Below, one piece after another: positions 45,473 through 55,818 of a stretch of DNA of 64,000 nt. The notes under the pieces are model-generated. The model saw only the letters and a list, made by a program, of their open reading frames with translations, did no database searches and was not told the DNA's origin. A program made the position numbers and the translations under genes. Source of the stretch: Devosia neptuniae. Its GTDB lineage: Bacteria > Pseudomonadota > Alphaproteobacteria > Rhizobiales > Devosiaceae. The stretch spans positions 4,026,501 to 4,090,500 of the forward strand of contig NZ_CP104965.1 of the NCBI RefSeq assembly GCF_025452235.1, in the 5' to 3' direction. Positions within the stretch are counted from its first letter, which is position 1. Each line of letters starts with the position of its first letter.

Positions 45473-46543
<1,071 letters not shown>

Positions 46544-46605
46544 CGGAACTCTCCTGAGGGGTGCGCGCCCCCGCCCTGCGGCGGGAGCACAAAGCATTGG
46601 TTTGA

Positions 46606-47598
46606 TTAGATCTTGGCGCCGGGGGCGACTTTGTCGAGTTCGGTGTGCAGCAGGCCATCGGCATCGACGCGGACGGGGATCGGGTCAGACACTTCGCCCA
46701 CAAAGGTGCCGTCTGCGGCGTCGTGGACGAAGCCCATGAAGACCAGGCCATTGTCGGTCTCGACGATCTTGCCGGCATAGCGGCGGCCATTGTGGCCGTC
46801 GAAGAAGGCGCCGGGGGCCACTTCCCAGGGGCCGAGCGGATCGTCGGCCATCAGGTAATGGGTGCCGCGGGTCGGCTTTTCCGGATTGAGCTTCTTGTAG
46901 GCCTCGGACCAATGGGTGCCATCGGTGCAGAACAGCATGTACCACTTGGCGCCGATCTTGAAGACCTGGGGCACTTCCATCTGGCCGAACATGCCGCCGC
47001 GATAGACGGGGGGTTGCAGCGTCCAGGTGTTGAGGTCGGGCGAAGTGGCAAAGCCGACCGAGCCGCCGGCATTCGGCTCCGCAATGCCGGGCACACGGGC
47101 GACCATATACATGATCCAGCCATCGCCATTAGGGTTCTTCATGACCCAGGGATCGCGGAAGGCGCGGTCATGCCAGTGGCCGGGGGTATATTCCTCGTAA
47201 TCGGGGCCCGAAATATCGAGCGCCAGGCCATTGCCGACGCGGGTCCAATTGTGTCCATCGGTAGAGGTGGCGTGGCCGATGCGCTGCTTCATGCCCGCTT
47301 CGGCGTGCTCGGTGCCGGTGTAGAACAGGTGCCAGAGGCCGGTGTCGTCACGCAGCGTCGTGCCGGTCCAGGTGGTCCAATCATCCCAGGCGACAGGGTC
47401 GGCGGGCTTGAAGGTGGTGCCCAGATAGGTCCAGTTGGACAGATCCTTGGAGACAGCATGGCCCTGGGTCACATTGCGGTGGCGCATATCGGGATGGGCC
47501 AGGCTGTTGTCGGCCTGCAGGAAATAGGCGTGGTAATCATCCCCATCGCGGTAAATCCAGAAGTCCCAAATCCATTTGTCTTTAAGTGCGAGAACCAA
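46606..47598 (-). CDS. Five-bladed beta-propeller glycosidase, GH32/43/68-like
   Basis: Protein of about 330 residues without a signal peptide, so probably cytoplasmic. [20 protein letters not shown] supplies the first-blade Asp, AFRDPWV the RDP-type transition-state Asp, and [17 protein letters not shown] the general acid Glu. This triad fits GH32/GH68 beta-fructosidases and GH43. The gene lies between permease and ATPase genes, so it should cut the imported oligosaccharide, plausibly a fructoside. No ATG is available; the TTG at 47598, 23 bp after the permease stop, is the best start. The longer open frame upstream overlaps the permease. Confidence 0.72.
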   Translation of the reverse strand: MVLALKDKWIWDFWIYRDGDDYHAYFLQADNSLAHPDMRHRNVTQGHAVSKDLSNWTYLGTTFKPADPVAWDDWTTWTGTTLRDDTGLWHLFYTGTEHAEAGMKQRIGHATSTDGHNWTRVGNGLALDISGPDYEEYTPGHWHDRAFRDPWVMKNPNGDGWIMYMVARVPGIAEPNAGGSVGFATSPDLNTWTLQPPVYRGGMFGQMEVPQVFKIGAKWYMLFCTDGTHWSEAYKKLNPEKPTRGTHYLMADDPLGPWEVAPGAFFDGHNGRRYAGKIVETDNGLVFMGFVHDAADGTFVGEVSDPIPVRVDADGLLHTELDKVAPGAKI

Positions 47599-47621
47599 TT
47601 TTTCGTCTTTCGAAGTTGGGG

Positions 47622-48500
47622 TTAGCCTTTGATACCGGTCGAGGCGATGGACGAGATGAACGCCCGTTGCAGAACCAGATAGAAGATGAGTACCGGCAGG
47701 GTGATGATGGAGAGGTAGGCCATCACCTCGCCCCAGGCGATGTTGAGCTGGAAGAAGTATTGCAGGCCCACCATGACCGGGCGGTACTGCTCGGACTGGG
47801 TGACCAGCAGCGGCCAGAGGTATTGATTGTACATGGCGAGGAATTTCAGGATCGCCGCGGTGGCAAAGACCGGGCCGGAAATCGGCACGATGACGCGGGT
47901 ATAGACCTGGAACCAGGTGGCGCCATCGAGCCGCGCCGCCTCGATCAATTCGCGCGGCAGGTCGCGGAAATATTGCACGAAGAGGAAGATGGTCAGCGCA
48001 TCGGCCAAGAACGGTACGATCTGCACATGGTAGGTATTGAGCCAGCCAAATTGTAACCCGCTGCCGCCGATCCAGGGGAGATTGTTGACCAGCATCAGCA
48101 TGGGAATGGCGATGGTTTCGAATGGCACAATCAGGGTGGCGATCAGCACAGCCAGCACCACTTCCTTGCCCTTGAATTCGAGAAAGGCAAAGGAGAAGGC
48201 GGCCATCGAGCAGATGAACAGCGCACCAGCCACGGTGACTACGGTGATGAAGACCGAATTGAAGATGAACAAGGCTACCGGCGCACGGCGGAAGGCAGCG
48301 GCGTAATTGTCGAAGGACAGATCGCCCACCGGCAGGAAGGCGGCGATCGAGGCGGTGTCGCGCAGCAATTGCTGGGCCGGCTTGAACGAGGACACCACCA
48401 TGAAGACGATGGGGAACACGAAGATCAGCGCGAAGACGACAAGCAGCAGATAGCGCCACGCGGTCTTGAAGCCGGTATTGGGGGAAATGACGGCGCTCAT
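47622..48500 (-). CDS. Sugar ABC transporter permease, MalG/UgpE type
   Basis: Inner-membrane permease of 292 residues with six spans; EAA loop RELIEAARLDGATWFQVYTRVIVPISGPV. LIVPFETIAIPMLMLVNNLPW is the usual loop region of this subunit. It overlaps the upstream permease by 4 bp. Confidence 0.9.
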   Translation of the reverse strand: MSAVISPNTGFKTAWRYLLLVVFALIFVFPIVFMVVSSFKPAQQLLRDTASIAAFLPVGDLSFDNYAAAFRRAPVALFIFNSVFITVVTVAGALFICSMAAFSFAFLEFKGKEVVLAVLIATLIVPFETIAIPMLMLVNNLPWIGGSGLQFGWLNTYHVQIVPFLADALTIFLFVQYFRDLPRELIEAARLDGATWFQVYTRVIVPISGPVFATAAILKFLAMYNQYLWPLLVTQSEQYRPVMVGLQYFFQLNIAWGEVMAYLSIITLPVLIFYLVLQRAFISSIASTGIKG

Positions 48501-49585
48501 CGATTGCGCTCCCGGGTCAGATAGCGTTGGGCCATGGAGATGGTGAGAACGATCAGGAACAGGATGACCGAGATGGCCGAGCCGCCGGCGATATTCTGCT
48601 GGCCATAGCCGCGCTCGACGGCCTGGAACACCATGGTCTGGGTGGAATCCACCGGACCACCGCCGGTCATCACGTCAATCTGGGAGAACAGCGAGAAGGC
48701 CTGCATGGTGATGACGATCAGGATCAGTACCGCGGTGTTGCGCAGGCCGGGCCAGGTGACATAGCGGAACTTCTGCCAGGTGGTGGCGCCTTCGATATCG
48801 GCAGCCTCGTAGAGCGAAACCGGAATGGTCTGCAGACCCGACAGCCAGATGACCATGTGGAAGCCGACGCCCTGCCAGACCGACATGGCGAGGATCGACC
48901 ACAGAGCCGTAGCGGGATTGCCCAGCCAATCGACGGGCTTGAAGGCGCCGAAGCTGAGGAAGCCGAGCATATTGTTGAGCAGCCCACTCTGGCCGGAATA
49001 GATGAAGCGCCAGAGCAGCGACACGACGACGATGGAGACCACCACCGGCATGAAGTAGATGGCGCGGAAGATGTTGATGCCCTTGAGCTTCTGGTTGATC
49101 AGCACCGCCAGGAGCAGAGCCAGACCTGCCTGGATGGGCGCGACGAACAGCACAAACAGGACCGTATTGGTCAGCGCCTTCATGAAGACGACGTCGCTGG
49201 CCAGCACGTAAACCTTGGAGTCACCCCAATCCCAGGAGAGCCATTCGCGCTTGCCGCTGAGCTGGGGGTATTCGGCATTGTTGCGCGTGTAATCGCGCAC
49301 GCGCGGATAGCTCAATTCGCCCTTGGCATCGCGGACCAGCGCACCGGCCTCGTCCGTTTCCGGCTGCAGCACCAGCGTGCCCACACCCAGCAATTGATCG
49401 AAATTGCGCATACCGACCCACTCAGTCGGATTGGGCGAAATCAGCCGCTGATTGGTGAAGGACAGGGTGAAGGCCAGGATGAATGGCACGATCAGGAACA
49501 GCGTGATCAGGAAGATCGCCGGACCGGCAAGCGACCAACCCGCGAGCGGATGGTTCTGCAGGGATTTGGTGGGCGTGAGCTTCAT
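48497..49585 (-). CDS. Sugar ABC transporter permease, MalF/UgpA type
   Basis: Inner-membrane permease of 362 residues, longer than its homologues in this window because of a ~60-residue periplasmic insert between spans 1 and 2 (residues ~70-130, starting near LQPETDEAGALVRD). The EAA loop is VSLYEAADIEGATTWQKFRYVTWPGL. The insert is common in some MalF-like subunits. The ATG at 49585 follows GGGAGG-type bases on the minus strand. Confidence 0.9.
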   Translation of the reverse strand: MKLTPTKSLQNHPLAGWSLAGPAIFLITLFLIVPFILAFTLSFTNQRLISPNPTEWVGMRNFDQLLGVGTLVLQPETDEAGALVRDAKGELSYPRVRDYTRNNAEYPQLSGKREWLSWDWGDSKVYVLASDVVFMKALTNTVLFVLFVAPIQAGLALLLAVLINQKLKGINIFRAIYFMPVVVSIVVVSLLWRFIYSGQSGLLNNMLGFLSFGAFKPVDWLGNPATALWSILAMSVWQGVGFHMVIWLSGLQTIPVSLYEAADIEGATTWQKFRYVTWPGLRNTAVLILIVITMQAFSLFSQIDVMTGGGPVDSTQTMVFQAVERGYGQQNIAGGSAISVILFLIVLTISMAQRYLTRERNR

Positions 49586-49654
49586 GGGAGGCAAACCTTG
49601 CGGGGATTTTGCCCATGGGCCCGCTTGCGGCGGGTCCATGGGCTGGAGGCGTGA

Positions 49655-50908
49655 TTAGAAGCCGTAATTGTTGTTGCGCTGGATATCGGCGTTGATGGCG
49701 TCCGTGGCGGCATCGAGCGTGTCGGCAACGTCGGCGCCATTGGCGATGTCAGCGGCGAGCTTGATGAACTCGAGCGCGGCGACGACATAGCCTGGCGTTA
49801 CGGGGCGCAGCGTGCCCTGGGCCTTGCTCAGATCATAGAACACGGCGAGCGGACCGCCGGGCTTGTAGTTTTCGGTCAGCTCGGCTGCCGAGGCGGTAGC
49901 CGGGATCAGGCCGAGGCCGTTGGAGAATGCCGCGACATATTTGTCCTGGGTGGCAAACTCGATGAAGGCGCTGGCGCCATCCTTGTGCGGGCTGGTGGCC
50001 GAAACGCCAAACTGCCAGGAGCCGGCGCCAATCTTGGGGCCATTGCCGAAATCGGGCGCGGGCAGGAACAGCAGATCGTCGCCGAAGGCTTCGATGGCCG
50101 GCAGGGCATTCCACACGCCATTCCACTGCAAGGCATAGCGCCCGTCGATAAAACCGGTGGCGTGGTCGGCGGCCGTCTGGGAGGTGCCGGGAGCGTATTG
50201 GTTGGTGAACAGGCTCTGCCACCATTCGCCCCAGGCAATCGCGGCGTCGCCGTTCAGTGCACCCTCGGCCGTGGTGTAGGTGGTGCGATCCATGATGTCG
50301 CCGCCAAAGCTCTGCAGGAAGGGGCTGAAGGCATAGGGATACCACTCGCCGCGATCATCCATGGAGAGATCGAGCGGGAACTCGAACTTGCCGGTCGCCT
50401 TGAGCGTGGCCAGGGCCGCGTCGAATTCCTCGCGGGTCCAGGGCTGTTCGAGCGTTGGGATGCGGATGCCGTTTTCCTCGAGCACGGATTTGCGCGCGAA
50501 CATGGCAACGGCGGCATCCCAGAGGCCGACGGAATAGATTTTGTCCTGCCAGGTGCCGATGGTGCCGGGCAGGAAGCCGTCCAGCGTGCCTTCCGAGAGT
50601 TCGAGCGGCGCCATGTAGCCGGCCCAGGCCCAATTGGGCATGTTGGGGCCGTCAACGTCGATAATGTCGGGCAGATTGCCGGCAACGGCCGCGGCGACGA
50701 TGGTGTCGTTGTAAGCGCCCTGCGGGAACTGCTCAAGCTTGACGGCCCAATCGCTCTGCGATGCATTGAAATCGCTGATGACAGTGTTCAGGATTTCACC
50801 CTCGGTCGGGTTGCCGGCGCCGTGATACCACAGGCTCAATTCGGTCTGTGCCCAGGCGGGGGCGGTCGACATGGCCAGAATGCCGGCCAGGGCTGCGAGT
50901 TTTTTCAC
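49655..50908 (-). CDS. Sugar ABC transporter extracellular solute-binding protein
   Basis: Binding protein of 417 residues with a Sec signal (MKKLAALAGILAMSTAPAWA). The mature start TELSLWYHGAGNPTEGEILNTVISDFNASQ and the ALQWNGVWN-type pocket region are usual for CUT1 sugar binders. GTG start overlapping the LacI stop (GTGA), so regulator and transporter share a transcript. The ligand is unknown; a fructan or other oligosaccharide is suggested by the glycosidase. Confidence 0.9.
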   Translation of the reverse strand: MKKLAALAGILAMSTAPAWAQTELSLWYHGAGNPTEGEILNTVISDFNASQSDWAVKLEQFPQGAYNDTIVAAAVAGNLPDIIDVDGPNMPNWAWAGYMAPLELSEGTLDGFLPGTIGTWQDKIYSVGLWDAAVAMFARKSVLEENGIRIPTLEQPWTREEFDAALATLKATGKFEFPLDLSMDDRGEWYPYAFSPFLQSFGGDIMDRTTYTTAEGALNGDAAIAWGEWWQSLFTNQYAPGTSQTAADHATGFIDGRYALQWNGVWNALPAIEAFGDDLLFLPAPDFGNGPKIGAGSWQFGVSATSPHKDGASAFIEFATQDKYVAAFSNGLGLIPATASAAELTENYKPGGPLAVFYDLSKAQGTLRPVTPGYVVAALEFIKLAADIANGADVADTLDAATDAINADIQRNNNYGF

Positions 50909-51987
50909 TGATCGTTCCTCCTCATTTGAAACGGGGTCACTACCTGGCTCAAATCAGCAACCGAGTTGCGCCAGGTGATAGGTCCAGCGACCCGTTCGAT
51001 GACGGGTTCGTCGGATTGGGCGGTGCCAGCGATGAGGCGCAGCAGCCGATCGGCAGCGCGCGCACCCATGGCGGCGTAGGCGAGCTCAATGCTCGTCAGG
51101 GTGGGATGGAGATGTTCGGTGATGATGCGATAATCGTCATAGCCGACCACCGAAATATCGCCGGGCACCGACAGGCCGCGCTCGCGCAGGATCGAATAGA
51201 CGCGCATGGCCATCTTGTCGTTGGCGCAGCAAATGGCGGTGGGACGATCCGGCAGCGACAGCAGGCGATCGAGAGCATCCCAGAGCAGGTCGAATTCATG
51301 GGCGCGGTCGCTGAGGGCGCCGGTGATGGTGAGCGCGGGATCGACGGGGAGGCCGGCAGCCTTATGGGCGGCGCGATAGCCAGAGAGACGCAGGCCGCGG
51401 GCGATCATGCGCTCGGGCAGCATCAGATAGGCGACGCGGCGGTGGCCGCGGGCGATCAGTCCCTTGACCAGTTCGAACTGGCCGCCTTCGTCATCCGGCA
51501 CGACGGCCGGCGTGCCTTCATCATCAAAGCAATTGGCCAGCACGACATGAGTCTGGCGTGGATTGGGCGGCAATTGGATCTGTTGGTGGAATTCGGCGAC
51601 GTGGATCAGGCCCTCGACGCGATGCTCGAGAAAGGTCTGGGTCAGCTCAGGAATACGCGCTGCTTGATTGCCGGTGTCGGCGATCAGCAGGGTGAGGCCA
51701 TGTTCGGCGAAAACGCGCTGGGCGCCCTGCACGATATAGATGTCCGGCAGGCCGGCTGCCTCGAAACCAGGCGAGAGGCTGATGGCGCCGGTTATCATAC
51801 CGATCAGACCTGTGCGCTGCGAGCGCATGGAGCGGGCAGCATTTGAGGGCACATAGGCGAGCTGATCGATAGCCGCACGCACCGCCTCGGCGGTTTTGGC
51901 ATTGACCGGCGCGTCGCCATTGAGGACGCGACTGACCGTTTTGGGGGAAACCCCGGCCGCTTTTGCTACGTCGTAGATCGTCGCCAA
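50905..51987 (-). CDS. LacI-family transcriptional repressor
   Basis: Protein of 360 residues: N-terminal LacI helix-turn-helix (MATIYDVAKAAGVSPKTVSRVLNG) and hinge helix, then a periplasmic-binding-protein-like ligand domain ending in GARAADRLLRL. TTG start with a good ribosome site (GGGAGGA) on the minus strand. It leads the transporter-glycosidase operon and probably represses itself through the 34-bp palindrome 60 bp upstream. Confidence 0.92.
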   Translation of the reverse strand: MATIYDVAKAAGVSPKTVSRVLNGDAPVNAKTAEAVRAAIDQLAYVPSNAARSMRSQRTGLIGMITGAISLSPGFEAAGLPDIYIVQGAQRVFAEHGLTLLIADTGNQAARIPELTQTFLEHRVEGLIHVAEFHQQIQLPPNPRQTHVVLANCFDDEGTPAVVPDDEGGQFELVKGLIARGHRRVAYLMLPERMIARGLRLSGYRAAHKAAGLPVDPALTITGALSDRAHEFDLLWDALDRLLSLPDRPTAICCANDKMAMRVYSILRERGLSVPGDISVVGYDDYRIITEHLHPTLTSIELAYAAMGARAADRLLRLIAGTAQSDEPVIERVAGPITWRNSVADLSQVVTPFQMRRNDQ

Positions 51988-52046
51988 GGCGATCCTCCCT
52001 ACCCCGGCCGAGCGGCCGATTTGCTCCTCAACGATGCTGCCTCGGC

Positions 52047-52080
52047 GTATGACACCGATGTCATGACATCGGTGTCATAC
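52047..52080. promoter_or_regulatory. Perfect 34-bp palindrome, LacI operator
   Basis: Perfect inverted repeat with centre TCATGA (52061-52066). Each half holds a LacI-type box of its own: TGACACCGATGTCA on the left and its complement TGACATCGGTGTCA on the right, sharing TGTCATGACA-type bases in the middle. It is 60 bp upstream of the lacI-like start and therefore covers its promoter. Confidence 0.75.
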
Positions 52081-52135
52081 ATGCTTGAAGGACATTGGAG
52101 AGTCAAGCGGCCGGAAATGTGGGAGAGGCGAGAGT

Positions 52136-52168
52136 AACAAAAACAAGAACGCCGCCTCGTGAGGCGGC
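52136..52168 (-). terminator. Rho-independent terminator of the small secreted protein gene
   Basis: Stem GCCGCCTC/GAGGCGGC with a 2-base centre (52151-52168); read on the minus strand it is followed by a T-rich run (TTCTTGTTTTTGTT). It lies 25 bp downstream of the 53-residue ORF and insulates the LacI operon. Confidence 0.8.
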
Positions 52169-52192
52169 GCTCTGGACAGGGCTGGCAACGGG

Positions 52193-52354
52193 TCAGTTAT
52201 TCTTGGTCGAACCCAGACTCTCGTCACCATCGGCCGTATGGCACATGGATTTGTCTTTGTAGACGCAATGGTGCGGGGCCGTCGCGGCGAAGGCCGGAGC
52301 AGCAACGCTGCCGATTGCGGAAAGAGCGATCAGAACTGCGGCAATCTTTTTCAC
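52193..52354 (-). CDS. Small secreted protein of 53 residues
   Basis: GTG start preceded by AGGAG at a good distance. The translation begins MKKIAAVLIALSAIGSVAAP (GTG read as Met), a complete signal peptide cleaved near AFAATA, leaving ~30 residues with two cysteines (HHCVYKDKSMCHTADGDESL). Its own rho-independent terminator follows. Signal peptide, ribosome site and terminator together make it a real gene, although no family is recognised. The two Cys, HH and acidic residues could bind a metal or form a disulfide. Confidence 0.75.
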   Translation of the reverse strand: MKKIAAVLIALSAIGSVAAPAFAATAPHHCVYKDKSMCHTADGDESLGSTKNN

Positions 52355-52591
52355 TTCCCAACTCCTCTATGTTTGGTGAAGTGACGATGCGCCCGCCGGC
52401 AAGCCCGTTCCAGTTAAACTCCGGCAACAAGATTTCATTTTGTTCATGCTGTTCATGAACTTCACGGCAACTTGTTTCCGAGCGCTCACAATTGGTTAGA
52501 AGGCGTGGCGGCGGGGTGACCAGATTGTGGCGGATGGCTGCAATTGGGGGGAGCGGAAGCAGGGTGCTGGCCACCCTGCCACGCTATTCTC

Positions 52592-52727
52592 GGTGTCAGC
52601 CCGGCGCAGGCCGGGGCCCATCTTGGGATCTGGGCACACACCGCCAGATCGCAGGACTACCCACTCATACACCTTGCGGCTAGGACGCGATCTCGAGATG
52701 GGTCCCGGCCTGCACCGGGGTGACACC
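52592..52727. repeat. Long imperfect palindromic repeat
   Basis: GGTGTCAGCCCGGCGCAGGC at the left pairs with GCCTGCACCGGGGTGACACC at the right, and the adjoining GGGGCCCATCT and AGATGGGTCCC also pair. This type of dispersed repeat is common in alphaproteobacteria. It fills most of the 52355-52771 gap; the rest (52355-52590) holds only the promoter region of the small gene. Confidence 0.8.
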
Positions 52728-52771
52728 GTAGATGCGGACACGCCTGCTGCAGAACAGTGTCCTGGCGGCGC

Positions 52772-53887
52772 TTACCTCGCCGCCGGCACAAAGGGACCGC
52801 CATCGAGGAAGGCCTCAAGCATGGCCACGTGCGGCGCGATATCGAGACCTTTGGCGGCGAGCCAGGCGTCATTGTAATAGGTATCGGCGTAGCGCTCGCC
52901 GCTGTCGCAGATCAGGGTGACCAGCGAGCCGGCCTGTCCGGCATTGCGCATCTGCGCGGCCGCCCAGCACATGCCATAGAAATTGGTGCCGGTGGAACCG
53001 CCGACGCGACGTGACAGGCGCTGCGACAGCACGCGCATGGCGGCGAGCGAAGCAGCGTCAGGCACCTTGATCATCTGATCGACGACTTCGGGCACGAATG
53101 ACTTTTCGACGCGTGGGCGCCCTACCCCTTCGATGCGCGTCGGGCAATCGCAAGTGGCGTCGGGATTGCCGGTGGCCCAGCCCTCATAGAAGGCTGAGTG
53201 CTCCACGTCGGCGACGCAGAGCTGGGTGGGATAGCTGCGATAGCGAATATAGCGGCCGATCGTGGCAGAAGTGCCGCCCGTGCCGGCGCCCATGACGATC
53301 CAGCTCGGGATGCAATGAGGCTCGGATTCCATCTGCCGGAAGATGGATTCGGCGATGTTGTTATTGCCGCGCCAATCGGTGGCGCGCTCGGCATAGGTGA
53401 ACTGGTCGAGATAGTGACCACCGCTATCCCGAGCGAGGCGCGCGGCCTCTTCGTAGATGGTGGAGGCATCCTCCACGAGATGGCATTGGCCGCCCTGCTG
53501 GGTGATCGCCTCGATCTTGCGCGGACTGGTGGTGGCGGGCAGCACGGCTATGAATTGCAGGCCAAGCAGGCGTGCATAATAGGCCTCGCTGACGGCGGTG
53601 GAGCCGGAGGAGGCTTCGGTCAGCGTGACACCCTCGGTGATCTTGCCGTTGCAGATGCCATAGAGAAACAGAGAACGCGCCAGACGGTGCTTGAGGCTGC
53701 CGGTGGGATGGGCCGACTCATCCTTGAAATAGAAAGACTGATCGGGCAGGCCCGAAAAAGGCAGCGAAATCAGATGCGTGTCGGCGGAGCGGCGCCCTTC
53801 CGCCTCCAGCAGCGAAATGGCCCGGCAAGCCCAGGCCCGATCAACGCCCGCCGCCGAAGCGGCGGCAAATCCGCGCGAACCTTCCAT
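52772..53887 (-). CDS. PLP-dependent cysteine synthase/cystathionine beta-synthase family protein
   Basis: Fold type II PLP enzyme of 371 residues. The PLP lysine is in [13 protein letters not shown] (about residue 66), followed by the substrate loop [11 protein letters not shown] and the phosphate-binding glycine loop [11 protein letters not shown]. Compared with CysK it has an extra N-terminal ~25 residues and a cysteine-rich stretch ([12 protein letters not shown]). It resembles the actinobacterial and rhizobial cysteine desulfhydrase-type branch (Cds1), so it may degrade cysteine to sulfide and pyruvate rather than make it. Monocistronic. Confidence 0.8.
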   Translation of the reverse strand: MEGSRGFAAASAAGVDRAWACRAISLLEAEGRRSADTHLISLPFSGLPDQSFYFKDESAHPTGSLKHRLARSLFLYGICNGKITEGVTLTEASSGSTAVSEAYYARLLGLQFIAVLPATTSPRKIEAITQQGGQCHLVEDASTIYEEAARLARDSGGHYLDQFTYAERATDWRGNNNIAESIFRQMESEPHCIPSWIVMGAGTGGTSATIGRYIRYRSYPTQLCVADVEHSAFYEGWATGNPDATCDCPTRIEGVGRPRVEKSFVPEVVDQMIKVPDAASLAAMRVLSQRLSRRVGGSTGTNFYGMCWAAAQMRNAGQAGSLVTLICDSGERYADTYYNDAWLAAKGLDIAPHVAMLEAFLDGGPFVPAAR

Positions 53888-54101
53888 ATCGTGCGCCCTT
53901 CGCCAATCACCATATTTCAGGTATCATATGCCTCATAATTCGTTATGCAAAGTATGTTTTGCTATTTTTCTATTCAATTTTGGCAATATGTGCCCATGCG
54001 CACTCACCTAAAATCTCATCACCTAACGCAGACGGCGGTTGATCCCGGAGAGGGAAGCGGGTCTATATCAGGCAGTATGCAAATCATTGATCCGTCCGCC
54101 C

Positions 54102-55730
54102 ATGGCTGAGCGCCTTTCCCCGCTGGTTCCGCTGGAAAACGGAACCTTCCGCAATATCTGGGTCGCCAATCTGGTGTCGAGTTTCGGCGCGCTGATCCAG
54201 GGCGTCGGCGCGGCCTGGTTGATGACCTCGATTGCCGACAGCGTGGACATGGTGGCACTGGTGCAGGCCTCGACGTCGCTGCCGATCATGCTGTTTTCGC
54301 TGCTGGGCGGTGCCATTGCCGATAGCTTCAATCGCCGGCGGGTGATGCTGATCGCGCAGTGCTTCATGCTGGGTGTGTCATTGCTATTGATGGCCGGAGC
54401 ATTTTTGGGGCTGATTTCGCCCTGGCTGCTGCTGGGCTTTACCTTTCTGCTGGGCTGCGGCACGGCGCTCAACAATCCGTCCTGGCAGGCTTCGGTGGGC
54501 GATCTGGTGCCGCGCACCCAATTACCGGCGGCGGTGACGCTCAATTCCATCGGCTTCAATATTTCGCGCAGCGTGGGGCCGGCTATTGGCGGCATTATCG
54601 TGGCCGTGGCGGGAGCAGCGGGGGCGTTTGCGCTCAATGCGCTGAGCTATCTGGGCCTGCTCTATGTGCTGTTCCGCTGGAAACCCGTGGTGGAACCCAG
54701 CCGCCTGCCTCGCGAGGGTATCGGGCCCGCTATGCTTTCGGGCGTTCGCTATGTGGCGATGTCGCCCAATCTGTTGCGGATCTTGCTGCGGGCCTCGATT
54801 TTCGGGTTCACGGCCATTTCGGTGATGGCGCTGCTGCCGGTGGTATCGGCATCGCAATTGACCGGCGGGCCGCTGACCTATGGCCTCATGCTGGGCAGTT
54901 TCGGGCTGGGTGCGGTTGGCGGGGCGCTGCTGAGCAGCCGGTTGCATGTGCGCTTCAGCAGCGAGGCGGTGGTGCGCATCGCTTTCGTCAGCTTTGCTCT
55001 GGCGGCCTTTGTCACTGGTATCAGCACCTCGGTGTGGCTGACCTCGCCGGCCTTGATGCTGGCAGGGGCGAGTTGGGTCTTGGCGCTGTCGCTGTTCAAT
55101 GTGTCGGTGCAGTTATCCTCGCCGCGCTGGGTGGTGGGCCGGGCGCTGTCGCTATACCAAACGGCGACGTTTGGCGGCATGGCGCTGGGCAGCTGGATCT
55201 GGGGCCTGGCGGCGGAAAGCTATGGGCTGGCCATCGCCTTTGGCGGGGCGAGCCTGCTGATGCTGGCAGGCGCCTTGCTGGGCTTGCGGATACCGCTGCC
55301 GCCGCGGACCATGCTGGATCTCGACCCGCTCAATCGCTGGCAGGAGCCGCATCTGGAGCTGGAATTGCAGCCGCGCAGCGGACCTATCCTGATCCAGATA
55401 ACCTACAAAATTCGCCCGGAAAATCTTACCGCCTTCATGGCCGCGATGGATGCGCGCCGTCGAATCAGGCGGCGGGATGGAGCGCGGCACTGGACGCTGC
55501 TGCGCGATCTCGGACAGCCCAATCTGTGGACCGAAACTTATCAAACACCGACCTGGACCGAATATGTCAGGCACAATCTGCGGATGACCAAGGCCGATGC
55601 CGAGATTGGCGATCAAGTGCGGGCGCTGCATGAAGGCCCCGAGCCCCCGGCTGTGCAACGGTTTGTGGAGCGGCCGACCAATTGGTTCGAGGTGACCGGC
55701 ACGCCCAAGAGCACGATCGACCATATCTGA
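54102..55730 (+). CDS. MFS transporter of the EntS/MFS_3 type with C-terminal extension
   Basis: Protein of 542 residues. Twelve predicted spans cover residues ~15-400 (first NIWVANLVSSFGALIQGVGAAWLM). MFS_3 members include enterobactin exporters and macrolide efflux proteins. About 120 residues follow: ILIQITYKIRPENLTAFMAAMDARRR, then LLRDLGQPNLWTETYQTPTWTEYVRHN, resembling the antibiotic biosynthesis monooxygenase/dimeric alpha-beta barrel extension of this subfamily. The ATG at 54102 lacks a clear ribosome site; a TTG at 54039 is an alternative. The cargo is unknown. Confidence 0.8.
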   Translation: MAERLSPLVPLENGTFRNIWVANLVSSFGALIQGVGAAWLMTSIADSVDMVALVQASTSLPIMLFSLLGGAIADSFNRRRVMLIAQCFMLGVSLLLMAGAFLGLISPWLLLGFTFLLGCGTALNNPSWQASVGDLVPRTQLPAAVTLNSIGFNISRSVGPAIGGIIVAVAGAAGAFALNALSYLGLLYVLFRWKPVVEPSRLPREGIGPAMLSGVRYVAMSPNLLRILLRASIFGFTAISVMALLPVVSASQLTGGPLTYGLMLGSFGLGAVGGALLSSRLHVRFSSEAVVRIAFVSFALAAFVTGISTSVWLTSPALMLAGASWVLALSLFNVSVQLSSPRWVVGRALSLYQTATFGGMALGSWIWGLAAESYGLAIAFGGASLLMLAGALLGLRIPLPPRTMLDLDPLNRWQEPHLELELQPRSGPILIQITYKIRPENLTAFMAAMDARRRIRRRDGARHWTLLRDLGQPNLWTETYQTPTWTEYVRHNLRMTKADAEIGDQVRALHEGPEPPAVQRFVERPTNWFEVTGTPKSTIDHI

Positions 55731-55756
55731 TCTCGGGCCGCTCTGGCGCAATGCGG

Positions 55757-55779
55757 TTGATTGTATCAGCGATCCTGAT
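55757..55779. promoter_or_regulatory. ATCAG/CTGAT boxes upstream of the ArsR-type regulator
   Basis: TTGAT-TGT-ATCAG overlaps ATCAG-CGATC-CTGAT (55765-55779), 40 bp before the regulator start. The same half-sites occur before the GH51 gene (56819) and the oligosaccharide transporter (58695), so this may be the autoregulatory site. Confidence 0.35.
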
Positions 55780-55818
55780 AGACATGTTTATTCGCTTTGT
55801 TTCCGCTGAAAGTCCGTC

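Noticed and set aside
46606..48459. Single 617-residue frame that would fuse the glycosidase to upstream sequence
   Set aside because: The upstream half overlaps the well-supported permease in another frame and has no protein-like features; the glycosidase begins near 47598.
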